Below, piece by piece: positions 1 through 5,892 of a DNA stretch of 7,092 nt. The notes under the pieces are model-generated. The model searched no databases, was not told where the DNA came from, and worked only from the letters and a program-made list of their open reading frames with translations. The stretch is from CAWFKW01 sp964568655. Its GTDB lineage: Bacteria > Bacteroidota > Ignavibacteria > Tepidaquicellales > OLB5. Within the stretch, counting starts at the first letter, position 1. Each line of letters opens with the position of its first letter. The translations under genes were made by a program, and so were the position numbers. The DNA is taken from positions 1 through 7,092 of the forward strand of contig CAZMRG010000161.1 of the NCBI GenBank assembly GCA_964568655.1, written 5' to 3'.

Positions 1-143
1 TTTCCCTTTCGAAATCCGGGTACTGTCGCCTTTTTCTGAAATTTGCTGAAAGCTTTCTCAAAGTGAGTGGCTAAATCTGCATAAGGAATCTCAAACTCGA
101 CTTCCTGGTTGCATTGGTCAACTGTATTTATCTTAAATTCCAT
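1..143 (-). CDS. tig: Trigger factor, N-terminal fragment (cut by window edge)
   Basis: Reading the minus strand from the ATG at 143-141 gives 47 codons, beginning MEFKINTVDQ, that stay open to the window edge. Residues 43-47 read GFRKG. This is the ribosome-docking signature of trigger factor, whose Phe-Arg-Lys loop contacts ribosomal protein L23 at the peptide exit tunnel, and it falls at the same position (43-46) as in E. coli. The product is the ribosome-associated chaperone and prolyl isomerase that meets nascent chains. Only part of the ribosome-binding domain is visible; the PPIase and C-terminal chaperone domains lie outside. In many bacteria clpP and clpX follow tig, which cannot be seen here. 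No clear Shine-Dalgarno site precedes the ATG, but a good promoter lies just upstream at 167-195. Confidence 0.9.
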   Translation of the reverse strand, partial: MEFKINTVDQCNQEVEFEIPYADLATHFEKAFSKFQKKATVPGFRKG

Positions 144-166
144 CAGTTTATATGAATTAAAAGACG

Positions 167-195
167 AATATAGCTTTATTTCAATCGGCTTTCAA
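167..195 (-). promoter_or_regulatory. Putative sigma70-type promoter of tig
   Basis: On the minus strand TTGAAA (195-190) is followed after exactly 17 bases by TATATT (172-167). Transcription would start near 160, leaving a leader of about 17 nt before the tig ATG at 143. Spacing and both hexamers fit the housekeeping consensus well. AT-rich DNA produces chance matches, and if the organism uses the Bacteroidetes-type promoter (TTTG / TAnnTTTG) this could be coincidental. Confidence 0.4.
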
Positions 196-210
196 TGTAT
201 TTAAACATAA

Positions 211-229
211 ATCCCTGCGAAATCGGGAT
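211..229. repeat. Degenerate copy of the ATTCCC-N8-GGGAAT palindrome
   Basis: ATCCC at 211-215 pairs with GGGAT at 225-229 around a 9-base centre. It resembles the copy at 1629-1648: both have CCCT, then CGAAA, then CGGGA, and both are followed by TCT shortly after. It sits in the divergent tig/anmK spacer (144-432), where apart from this, the copy at 359 and the tig promoter I recognise nothing. Confidence 0.4.
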
Positions 230-358
230 CTAGTGATAGTATTTAAAGAACATTAATAATTTAGACGTTTATAATGTCATTTTGTTTTATTCTTTTGGAG
301 ATGTGGCTAGCGATATGAATTTTAGAAGAGTAAGATAATTCAGTCAATATGGCGCCAG

Positions 359-378
359 ATTCCCGCATACGCGGGAAT
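359..378. repeat. Perfect 20-bp palindromic repeat ATTCCC-N8-GGGAAT
   Basis: ATTCCCGC (359-366) is exactly complementary to GCGGGAAT (371-378) around an ATAC loop, giving an 8-bp stem. It lies 54 bases before the anmK start, so in an anmK transcript it could form a leader hairpin. No T-run follows, so it is not a standard terminator. Related copies are at 211, 1629 and 1672. The form ATTCCC-N8-GGGAAT is that of the neisserial dRS3 element; the resemblance is in pattern only. Confidence 0.75.
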
Positions 379-432
379 TTACAGAGTCTTTAGATTTCTT
401 ATTCAAATGTTTTTCGGTAAATTTGCTTCAAT

Positions 433-1623
433 ATGAACAAGAAATTTCAGTTACTTAAACCGGAATCCAGTAAACTGGCAATTGGTTTGCTTTCCGGTAC
501 TTCTGTTGATGGAATTGATGCAGTCCTGGTAATGCTCTCGGGCTCAGGCATCAAAACCAGGATCAAAGTATTGGATTTCGTAACATATAAGATTCCCAAT
601 ATTGTTAAAGCAGCTGTATTGAAGAATTCTTCGGTTCGGACTGCCAGAATTGATGAAATTTGCAGACTGAATGTTATTTTAGGTAAGCTTTTTGCTGATT
701 CTGCAATTAAGATTTGCAGGAAAAATAATATTAAACCCTCACAAGTTGATTTTATCGGTTCCCACGGACAAACAATTCATCATTTACCTAAACACGGGAA
801 GTTTCTTGGATTCAAACAGAAGTCAACTCTCCAGATCGGAGATCCCTCCGTAATAGCTAATCTAACCGGAATAACAACAGTTGGCGATTTCAGAACTGCT
901 GATTGTTCCATTGGCGGGGATGGCGCTCCTCTAGCGCCATATTTGGATTATATTCAATTTGCGAGCAAAACTTTAAACAGAGCCTTGCTTAATATTGGCG
1001 GCATATCAAATATAACGATTTTGCCTAAAAATTGCAGAAAATTAGATGTTTTAGCATTTGATACAGGACCGGGTAATATGCTAATAGATGGAATTGCAAA
1101 TAAGTTATTCCACAAACCATTTGACAAAAATGGAGCATATGCTAAAAAGGGGAGAATCAACATCCCGTTGATGAATTGGCTTAGAAATGATAAGTATTAT
1201 CGTGAAAAACCTCCAAAATCAACCGGTAGGGAACATTATGATGAACATTTTTTGACAAGACTTCTTAAAATCTCTGAGGGTATCAGCAACTTTGATATAA
1301 TCAGTACTGTTACTGAATTTACAGTGTATTCAATTTGGTATAATTACGAACTGTACCTTAAAAGAAAAACTAAGATTGACGAGCTTCTAATAAGCGGCGG
1401 TGGGGCTAAGAATCCAATTATCGTAAACGGCATAAAAGATTATTTTAAAGGAGTTAAAGTAAAGCATGTAAACCAGTCCGGCATAAATATTGACAACAAA
1501 GAAGCTGTTCTTTTTGCTGTACTTGCAAATGAATGCCTTACCGGGAATTCAGCAAATATGCCATCAGTAACTGGTGCGAAGAGAAATGTTGTTTTGGGAA
1601 AAGTGTGTTTGGCGTTGAATTAG
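433..1623 (+). CDS. anmK: Anhydro-N-acetylmuramic acid kinase
   Basis: AnmK is a cytoplasmic kinase that uses ATP and water to open 1,6-anhydro-MurNAc and phosphorylate it, giving MurNAc-6-phosphate, which MurQ normally processes next in peptidoglycan recycling. The 396-residue product is slightly longer than E. coli AnmK (about 369), mainly through some 14 residues before the first glycine-rich loop. Visible family motifs, in order, are GLLSGTSVDGIDA (18-30, phosphate-binding), GSHGQTIHH (109-117), LQIGDP (133-138), GDFRTAD (151-157), GGDGAPLAP (161-169), NIGGISN (187-193), FDTGPGN (209-215, whose Asp is probably the catalytic base), ISGGGAKNP (320-328) and NKEAVLFA (355-362). All expected sugar-kinase/ASKHA segments are present, so it looks intact. 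The ATG lacks a clear Shine-Dalgarno site. A TATAAT at 270-275 is a possible -10, without a convincing -35. It diverges from tig and is followed after 78 bases by the SDR gene. murQ is not in the window. Confidence 0.95.
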   Translation: MNKKFQLLKPESSKLAIGLLSGTSVDGIDAVLVMLSGSGIKTRIKVLDFVTYKIPNIVKAAVLKNSSVRTARIDEICRLNVILGKLFADSAIKICRKNNIKPSQVDFIGSHGQTIHHLPKHGKFLGFKQKSTLQIGDPSVIANLTGITTVGDFRTADCSIGGDGAPLAPYLDYIQFASKTLNRALLNIGGISNITILPKNCRKLDVLAFDTGPGNMLIDGIANKLFHKPFDKNGAYAKKGRINIPLMNWLRNDKYYREKPPKSTGREHYDEHFLTRLLKISEGISNFDIISTVTEFTVYSIWYNYELYLKRKTKIDELLISGGGAKNPIIVNGIKDYFKGVKVKHVNQSGINIDNKEAVLFAVLANECLTGNSANMPSVTGAKRNVVLGKVCLALN

Positions 1624-1628
1624 AGCCT

Positions 1629-1648
1629 GTTCCCTCGAAAGCGGGAAT
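1629..1648. repeat. Palindromic repeat copy just after the anmK stop
   Basis: GTTCCC-TCGAAAGC-GGGAAT differs by one base from ATTCCC-N8-GGGAAT. TTCCC (1630-1634) pairs with GGGAA (1643-1647), and an inner C-G pair closes a GAAA tetraloop, a stable hairpin type. It begins 5 bases after the anmK TAG. No U-run follows, so any effect would be on mRNA 3'-end stability rather than intrinsic termination. Confidence 0.6.
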
Positions 1649-1671
1649 CTCAAAATCTAATAATTAATAAG

Positions 1672-1691
1672 ATTACCGCCTACGCGGGGAT
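1672..1691. repeat. Degenerate palindromic repeat copy before the SDR gene
   Basis: ATTACC-GCCTACGC-GGGGAT has two deviations from ATTCCC-N8-GGGAAT and shares the GCnTACGC centre with the copy at 359-378. CCGC (1676-1679) pairs with GCGG (1684-1687), and the outer pairs are partly lost. It ends 10 bases before the SDR start codon, so the purine-rich GGGGATTGGGAAAAAA that serves as that gene's ribosome site is partly built from repeat sequence. Confidence 0.55.
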
Positions 1692-1701
1692 TGGGAAAAA
1701 A

Positions 1702-2430
1702 ATGAACTTCACTGATAAAATATCAATAGTAACTGGCGGAACAGGAGCCCTCGGCAGGGTTATTGTAAAGAAATTTGTTGAAGCAGGGATGAAGGTTTAT
1801 TTGCCTGTGCAATCAATTGAGAACTTCAAAAAAGTATTTGATAACTCTCTCGATAAAGAAGGCGGATTTAGTCTGCGCAAAATATACGCGTTGCCCTGCG
1901 ACGCATCAAATGAATTTGAAGTCAGGGGGTTCGTTGAAGATGTTATTAAACTGGCGGGGAGCGTAGACTATCTGGTAAACACAGTTGGCGGATTTCATCC
2001 AAAACGAATGGTCGCAGATACCGATTCGGAGCTTCTTGAAAAGCAGCTAAAGTTAAACTTCTTTAGTACGTTTTATTTCTCGCAAGCCTGTTTAAAGCAT
2101 ATGATACAGAACAATTATGGAAGGATAGTGTCGATAGGTTCAAAACAGGCAATTGAATTGACAACCGGAAAGTTTGCTTATTCATTTTCTAAGGCGGGGG
2201 TTGTTAACCTTATGCAGACAATAGCCGAAGAATATAAAGATTCAAATATAACAGCAAGCGTTATTATCCCGAGTATAATTGATACTCCGGCTAACAGAGA
2301 ATCTATGCAGAACCAGGATTTTTCAAAGTGGGTGGCGCCTGAGGATATCGCTGAAACAATACTCTTTCATCTATCTGATAGCGCAAAGTCTGAACGCGGA
2401 AATATAATTAAGATGTACGGAAGAGTTTAA
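1702..2430 (+). CDS. Short-chain dehydrogenase/reductase (SDR) family oxidoreductase
   Basis: This is a 242-residue single-domain Rossmann oxidoreductase of classical SDR length, expected to be cytoplasmic and to use NAD(P)H. The cofactor loop is TGGTGALG (11-18), in which the sixth position is Ala where the classical TGxxxGxG motif has Gly. VNTVGG (92-97) occupies the place of the NNAG motif. The catalytic tetrad is visible as N119, S147, Y160 and K164 (Y-S-F-S-K). PSIIDTPANR (190-199) follows the active site, as in an SDR subgroup with TPANR after the Pro. The substrate cannot be read from the sequence. FabG is unlikely because the TGGTGALG and TPANR features differ and no fatty-acid genes are near. 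The ATG at 1702 follows a GGGAAAAAA stretch. It may be cotranscribed with anmK (78-base gap, two hairpins between), but no functional link is evident. Confidence 0.9.
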   Translation: MNFTDKISIVTGGTGALGRVIVKKFVEAGMKVYLPVQSIENFKKVFDNSLDKEGGFSLRKIYALPCDASNEFEVRGFVEDVIKLAGSVDYLVNTVGGFHPKRMVADTDSELLEKQLKLNFFSTFYFSQACLKHMIQNNYGRIVSIGSKQAIELTTGKFAYSFSKAGVVNLMQTIAEEYKDSNITASVIIPSIIDTPANRESMQNQDFSKWVAPEDIAETILFHLSDSAKSERGNIIKMYGRV

Positions 2431-2433
2431 TTA

Positions 2434-2461
2434 AGAATTATGAATTGAGAATTACGAATTA
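2434..2461 (+). repeat. Tandem 14-bp repeat after the SDR gene
   Basis: AGAATTATGAATTG (2434-2447) is followed directly by AGAATTACGAATTA (2448-2461), with two differences in 14. It begins 3 bases after the SDR stop codon. The rest of the spacer to 2537 is AT-rich, with no hairpin or clear promoter that I can support. Confidence 0.6.
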
Positions 2462-2537
2462 ATTTTTTGTAATTATAAAGTTTTCTAAAGCGGAATTGTT
2501 ATGATCTCTCTGATTTTTGAATTTTATATTATTTCAA

Positions 2538-3098
2538 ATGGATTACGATAAAAGTAATATTGATAAAATCCAACAACTAAGATCTGTATTAGAAGTAAAT
2601 TTGAAGTGTAGTGAAAAAATTCTTAATTTTTTCAAAGGGAAAAAGGATGACCATTTACAATATGCGAAGTTATTAGCCTCTCCATTTGGTTCTTACTTAA
2701 CGCTAGCATGTAATATTCACTTTTTCGAAGCAATTACTATTTTTTATACTATATTATTCCATTTAAAGAAGGAAATCTCACCTTTTAACAATGTTAATTT
2801 AAAAACCGAACAGAAGATAGAGCTAGATGCGATAAAAAGAAATTTTAAAACTAAAGGTTTTCAAAAGTTCAGGCATAATATCATCTCTCACAAAAATAAG
2901 GAAATTCTATTAAACCCTTTTATGATAATTTTACACCCTATTGATGAAGATTATTCCGAAGAATTGAATACAATGTTTTTGAGATTCTCAAAGTGGATGT
3001 ATATGACATTTGATGACTTAACAACATTTGCAAATACCGTTGTTATTACCCATGCTTTACAAAAAATAATAAATAAATTTGATGTTCTAAGTCCGTGA
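2538..3098 (+). CDS. Hypothetical alpha-helical protein, possible HEPN-like (R-x5-H motif)
   Basis: I do not recognise this gene. The frame opens with a TTG at 2517, but the ATG at 2538 is the more ordinary start and gives 186 residues beginning MDYDKSNIDK. The protein is Lys/Ile/Phe-rich and looks mostly helical. A hydrophobic stretch about 24 residues long (roughly residues 53-76 from the ATG) could be a buried helix or, less likely, a membrane segment; there is no signal peptide. Near the middle, FRHNIISHKNK contains R-x5-H (R112 and H118 from the ATG). This fits the R-x4-6-H motif of HEPN RNases and resembles the Arg...His-Arg/Lys-Asp/Asn layout of AbiU2-like proteins. That link is inference from one short motif. 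GC is about 28% over four hand-counted lines, well below its neighbours, which points to recent acquisition. No antitoxin or nucleotidyltransferase partner is adjacent. It converges on the LVIVD gene. Confidence 0.65.
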   Translation: MDYDKSNIDKIQQLRSVLEVNLKCSEKILNFFKGKKDDHLQYAKLLASPFGSYLTLACNIHFFEAITIFYTILFHLKKEISPFNNVNLKTEQKIELDAIKRNFKTKGFQKFRHNIISHKNKEILLNPFMIILHPIDEDYSEELNTMFLRFSKWMYMTFDDLTTFANTVVITHALQKIINKFDVLSP

Positions 3099-3121
3099 AA
3101 CGTTCCTGAATTTATTTATTC

Positions 3122-3149
3122 CGCAATCAACAATCCGAGCTCCGCAATC
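3122..3149 (+). repeat. Dispersed CGCAAT-n2-ACAATCCGA repeat, copy 1
   Basis: These 28 bases match 5893-5920 at 22 of 28 positions in the same orientation, with the uninterrupted shared core ACAATCCGA. The copy ends exactly at the base before the stop codon of the minus-strand LVIVD gene (TAA at 3152-3150). It occupies most of the 51-base spacer between two convergent genes, where no terminator hairpin is apparent. Confidence 0.5.
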
Positions 3150-4136
3150 TTAATAGTTGTAAGAAATCTGCAATATCTTCAAATAACCGTCGCTGGAACA
3201 TAACAATATATACTTCCCGTTAATAACAGCTATCCGGTTAATTGAAGCTCCTTCGTTATCATAAACGCCGGCGTATAAGTAACTCCTGGCATCTTTATTG
3301 TAAAACGCCTGGATCGTATTATCATCATTAACCCATGCATAATAATTTGATACTACAACCTGTTTGGAAGATTTTCTGGAAAAGATATTTGTTACCCAAC
3401 GCGGAGAAGAAGGGGTTTCAATATTAAGCACCTGTACGCCTGTTGCGCCCTGACTTATATAAGCGAAATTATCCTGAACAAAAACGTCATTGAAATTCGT
3501 TCCCATAAAATAAGTGCCGACTACAGGAAGCTTAACAGGGTCAGTATAATCAATTATTTCAAAGTGTGCATTTGAACTGGTAATATATACGCTTTGTCCT
3601 TTTATGAACATAGAATTTGGATCGCCGAATATGATCTGGTTTCCTTTCAGGATCGGCATCTCAGGATTTTTTATGTCATATACAAATAACCCCAGGTCGC
3701 TTCTGAGAAGAAACAGGTACCCGTTCAAAACGCAAAGTTTAGAAATAGCATTTTGAGTATCAAAATAACCTCTGTCTAAAGGCGGATTTGCGGTCAGATC
3801 AAATATCTTTATCCTCCCATTTGAAAGAAAATACCCGTATCGCGAGGTAAACGCCATCGCGTCAACGCCGCCAATACTGGCGAAATTGATCTGGTCTTTT
3901 ATATCTCCCGGATCGGCTACATTGAAACGGCTTATAGTCATTCCTGCAAGTATATATGCTTTGTCGTCAAGAATCTGAACATCTACCGGCTGGTTCCCAA
4001 ACTGGAATTTATTCAATAGCGAGATCTTAACGTCATAAATTGAATTATCGGAGGCACGGGCGAATTGCAGGCCGGATACAATCAAAAAAACAATTAAATA
4101 AAGGATTTTTGAGCGAACAGCAATATGATTATTCAT
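3150..4136 (-). CDS. Secreted LVIVD-repeat beta-propeller-like protein
   Basis: The 328-residue product begins with a signal peptide: a short basic start (R8, K10), a hydrophobic core (about 11-23) and a likely signal peptidase I site A-R-A before S29. The rest consists of about six diverged repeats of 35-45 residues, starting near 51, 90, 131, 173, 215 and 258, with another near 299. Each has the form V-x-V-x-(5)-Y-I/V-(8)-I/F-x-(I/V)-x-D/N-x-x-(D/N)-P. This matches the LVIVD repeat family (for example VDVQILDDKAYIL and FEIIDYTDP), which is predicted to fold as a beta-propeller outside the cytoplasm. No sorting domain, lipobox or catalytic motif is visible, so the role, perhaps binding or scaffolding at the cell surface, is unknown. 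No clear Shine-Dalgarno site precedes the ATG. It lies 92 bases downstream of the aminotransferase in the same direction. Confidence 0.8.
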   Translation of the reverse strand: MNNHIAVRSKILYLIVFLIVSGLQFARASDNSIYDVKISLLNKFQFGNQPVDVQILDDKAYILAGMTISRFNVADPGDIKDQINFASIGGVDAMAFTSRYGYFLSNGRIKIFDLTANPPLDRGYFDTQNAISKLCVLNGYLFLLRSDLGLFVYDIKNPEMPILKGNQIIFGDPNSMFIKGQSVYITSSNAHFEIIDYTDPVKLPVVGTYFMGTNFNDVFVQDNFAYISQGATGVQVLNIETPSSPRWVTNIFSRKSSKQVVVSNYYAWVNDDNTIQAFYNKDARSYLYAGVYDNEGASINRIAVINGKYILLCSSDGYLKILQISYNY

Positions 4137-4228
4137 GATATTTTACTCAATAGTTCTGAAACAAATAGGGAATTTAATTAATCATTAAATGCGTATAATA
4201 TCAATACACAAAAGCAGCGAAATGCAAT

Positions 4229-5392
4229 TTAATTAAGCAATTTTTTCATGCTATTTATTGCAATTCCAATATTTTCAACTGAATTTGCATATGAGAATCT
4301 TAAGTAACCCTCTCCAAATTTTCCAAAAGCAGTCCCGGCAAGGCATGCAACGCCAGCCTCATACATTAATTTATCAGCAAGGTCTTTGGAACTAAGGCTT
4401 GTGCCTGTAATATTGGGAAATGCGTAAAAGGCTCCGTCAGGAAGCGTGCAGGAAAAGCCCTTCACTTCATTTAAACCTTTTACTATTACATCGCGGCGTT
4501 TTTTGAATTCAGCAACCATTTCGTCAACTGCGTCCTGGGGGCCTTCCAGAGCTTCAATGCATGCTTTCTGAACAAAAGCATTAGTACATGAGTTGCTGTT
4601 AACCATTAATTTTGAAATGATGGGAACAAGGTCCGTACTCATAACGCCGTAGCCCGCTCGCCAGCCCGTCATCGCATAGGTTTTTGAAAAGCCGTCAAGT
4701 ATGATCGTCCTTTCTTTGAATCCGGGGATCTTGCTAATGGAATATACTTCCGCTCCGTCATACATAATGCGCGAATATATTTCATCAGACAATATGTAAG
4801 TATCCCTGTCTTTTAATATGTCAGCTATGGCTTCAATATCAGCTTTTGGAATAGTTCTGCCTGTTGGGTTGCCGGGGGTATTAATGATTACAAGCTTAGT
4901 TTTATTAGTTACCAGTCTTTCAAATTCTTTTAGATCAATTTTAAAACCGTTTTCTTCTTTCAAATGGATTGGAACGGCTGTGCCTCCTGAAAAATTGATC
5001 ATAGATTCATAAATAGGGAAGCCTGGATTGGGATATATAACTTCATCGCCTTTGCCAATAAGAGCCAGCATAAGAAAGAACATGATCGGTTTTGCGCCTG
5101 GGGTCATAACAACATTTTCAGCAGTGAAGTCCATTTGCCGCGTGTTCGACACATATTTGGCGATAGCGTTTCTTATATCCATACTGCCCGGAGCCGGAGT
5201 GTAATGTGTATCGCCTGCCTGGATCGACCTGATCGCGGCGTCGCAAATGTTTTGCGGAGTTGTAAAATCAGGCTCGCCGATCTCAAGATGAACTATCTTC
5301 TTTCCTTCGGCTTCAAGTTTTCGCGCTTTGGCAAGCACTTCGAAAGCTGTTTCCGTTCCTAGTCTGTGTGTTCTTTCGGCTAGCTGAATCAT
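4229..5392 (-). CDS. PLP-dependent class I/II aminotransferase (aspartate-aminotransferase-like)
   Basis: A 387-residue cytosolic fold-type I aminotransferase, full length for the family, moves an amino group between an amino acid and a 2-oxo acid by way of pyridoxal phosphate. Visible motifs are LEIGEPDF (36-43), GDTHYTP (60-66), PGAKPI (98-103), NTPGNPTG (171-178, with N175 contacting PLP), SDEIY (202-206, D203 and Y206 at the pyridine ring), SKTYAMTGWRAGY (236-248, with K237 the Schiff-base lysine and R245 binding phosphate) and GEGYLRFSYA (360-369, with R365 binding the substrate carboxylate). The layout is that of AspB/AspC-like enzymes. Aspartate, alanine or aromatic substrates cannot be separated by eye, so no symbol is given. 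The start is well supported by AAGGA five bases upstream. TATAAA on the minus strand at 5420-5415 is a possible -10. It may feed or use amino acids brought in by the Liv transporter, but the cassette between them weakens that link. Confidence 0.93.
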   Translation of the reverse strand: MIQLAERTHRLGTETAFEVLAKARKLEAEGKKIVHLEIGEPDFTTPQNICDAAIRSIQAGDTHYTPAPGSMDIRNAIAKYVSNTRQMDFTAENVVMTPGAKPIMFFLMLALIGKGDEVIYPNPGFPIYESMINFSGGTAVPIHLKEENGFKIDLKEFERLVTNKTKLVIINTPGNPTGRTIPKADIEAIADILKDRDTYILSDEIYSRIMYDGAEVYSISKIPGFKERTIILDGFSKTYAMTGWRAGYGVMSTDLVPIISKLMVNSNSCTNAFVQKACIEALEGPQDAVDEMVAEFKKRRDVIVKGLNEVKGFSCTLPDGAFYAFPNITGTSLSSKDLADKLMYEAGVACLAGTAFGKFGEGYLRFSYANSVENIGIAINSMKKLLN

Positions 5393-5397
5393 TGTTT

Positions 5398-5402
5398 TCC
5401 TT
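5398..5402 (-). promoter_or_regulatory. Shine-Dalgarno site of the aminotransferase gene
   Basis: AAGGA on the minus strand is followed by AAACA and then the ATG at 5392. It is one of the few clear ribosome sites in the window and fixes the start codon of the aminotransferase. Confidence 0.7.
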
Positions 5403-5430
5403 TTTAGCTTCTAATTTATAAGTCCTTTTA

Positions 5431-5457
5431 ATTTCGAATTGCGGATTGTCAATTTCG
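5431..5457 (-). repeat. Dispersed repeat copy 2, left arm of an inverted repeat
   Basis: Read on the minus strand, this matches 5893-5919 at 25 of 27 positions, including uninterrupted AATTGACAATCCG and AATTCGAAAT. It lies between the end of the four-helix-bundle gene (20 bases away) and the start of the aminotransferase gene (38 bases away). Similarity stops abruptly at the outer edge (5430 versus 5920). The copy contains TTGACA, a perfect -35 hexamer, but no -10 lies at the proper distance. Confidence 0.7.
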
Positions 5458-5477
5458 GATTAAAAAAACTAAAAAAG

Positions 5478-5831
5478 TTATTTCTTTTGTTTGGCAGTTT
5501 TCCCGCTTTGGGTAAATATTGCCGTTAACTCACTTGCTTCCTTCATAATCTCTGAAAGCTTAGGTTCAGATATTAAGGCTGAATCCTTAATTAATTCAAG
5601 CCAGAATAATGTTTCATCAGCTTCTTCTTCAACTATTGTGATTTTAGAAATGAAATCAGCTCTGGACCGAGCGCGGCATAATGCCCTGTAATTAGCTCCA
5701 ACTGAAGTCCCTGATCTTAGAATTTGCCGTGCGATAATATTACCTGTTCTATTGTTTGGAAACGAATCTGCTAATTTTATTATTCTTAATGCAAATTGTT
5801 TTGTTCTTAATTTTAAATCTATACTATTCAT
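5478..5831 (-). CDS. Four helix bundle protein (S23 / 23S rRNA intervening-sequence protein family)
   Basis: The 117-residue product carries the family hallmark across residues 39-80: RSGTSVGANYRA (39-50), then RARSRADFISK (53-63), then VEEEADETLFWLEL (67-80). The first helix, FALRIIKLADSF (13-24), is also typical. Length is normal for the family (about 115-125). These basic proteins form oligomeric helical bundles. Relatives are encoded in 23S rRNA intervening sequences and as the Avd accessory of diversity-generating retroelements, but most lack a known role, and nucleic-acid binding is a family-level inference. The frame extends back to a TTG at 5897, which would add 22 Lys-rich residues encoded partly by the flanking inverted repeat. 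The ATG at 5831 matches usual family starts better, though it has no Shine-Dalgarno site. The gene sits alone between livF and the aminotransferase, enclosed by 27-bp inverted repeats. Confidence 0.9.
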   Translation of the reverse strand: MNSIDLKLRTKQFALRIIKLADSFPNNRTGNIIARQILRSGTSVGANYRALCRARSRADFISKITIVEEEADETLFWLELIKDSALISEPKLSEIMKEASELTAIFTQSGKTAKQKK

Positions 5832-5892
5832 ACAAAATTTATCTACAATGAAAAGTAATTTTATTTTGAGCTTTTGCTTTTTGTTTTCATTT

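Noticed and set aside
954..1163. 69-codon minus-strand frame inside anmK
   Set aside because: It lies wholly within a conserved gene on the other strand and its product has no recognisable motif.
1629..1648. Intrinsic terminator after anmK
   Set aside because: A hairpin is present but the following bases are TCAAAATCTAA, not a T-run.
211..1691. CRISPR-like array from the palindromic copies
   Set aside because: The copies are few, irregularly spaced, degenerate and separated by a full gene.
4818..5362. Two plus-strand frames (4818-5012 and 5135-5362) opposite the aminotransferase
   Set aside because: Both are antisense shadows of a well-conserved gene with all catalytic residues.
5446..5451. 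TTGACA in the left inverted repeat as the -35 of the aminotransferase promoter
   Set aside because: At 17 bases downstream there is AAAAGG, not a -10. The nearest TATAAA is about 25 bases away, too far.
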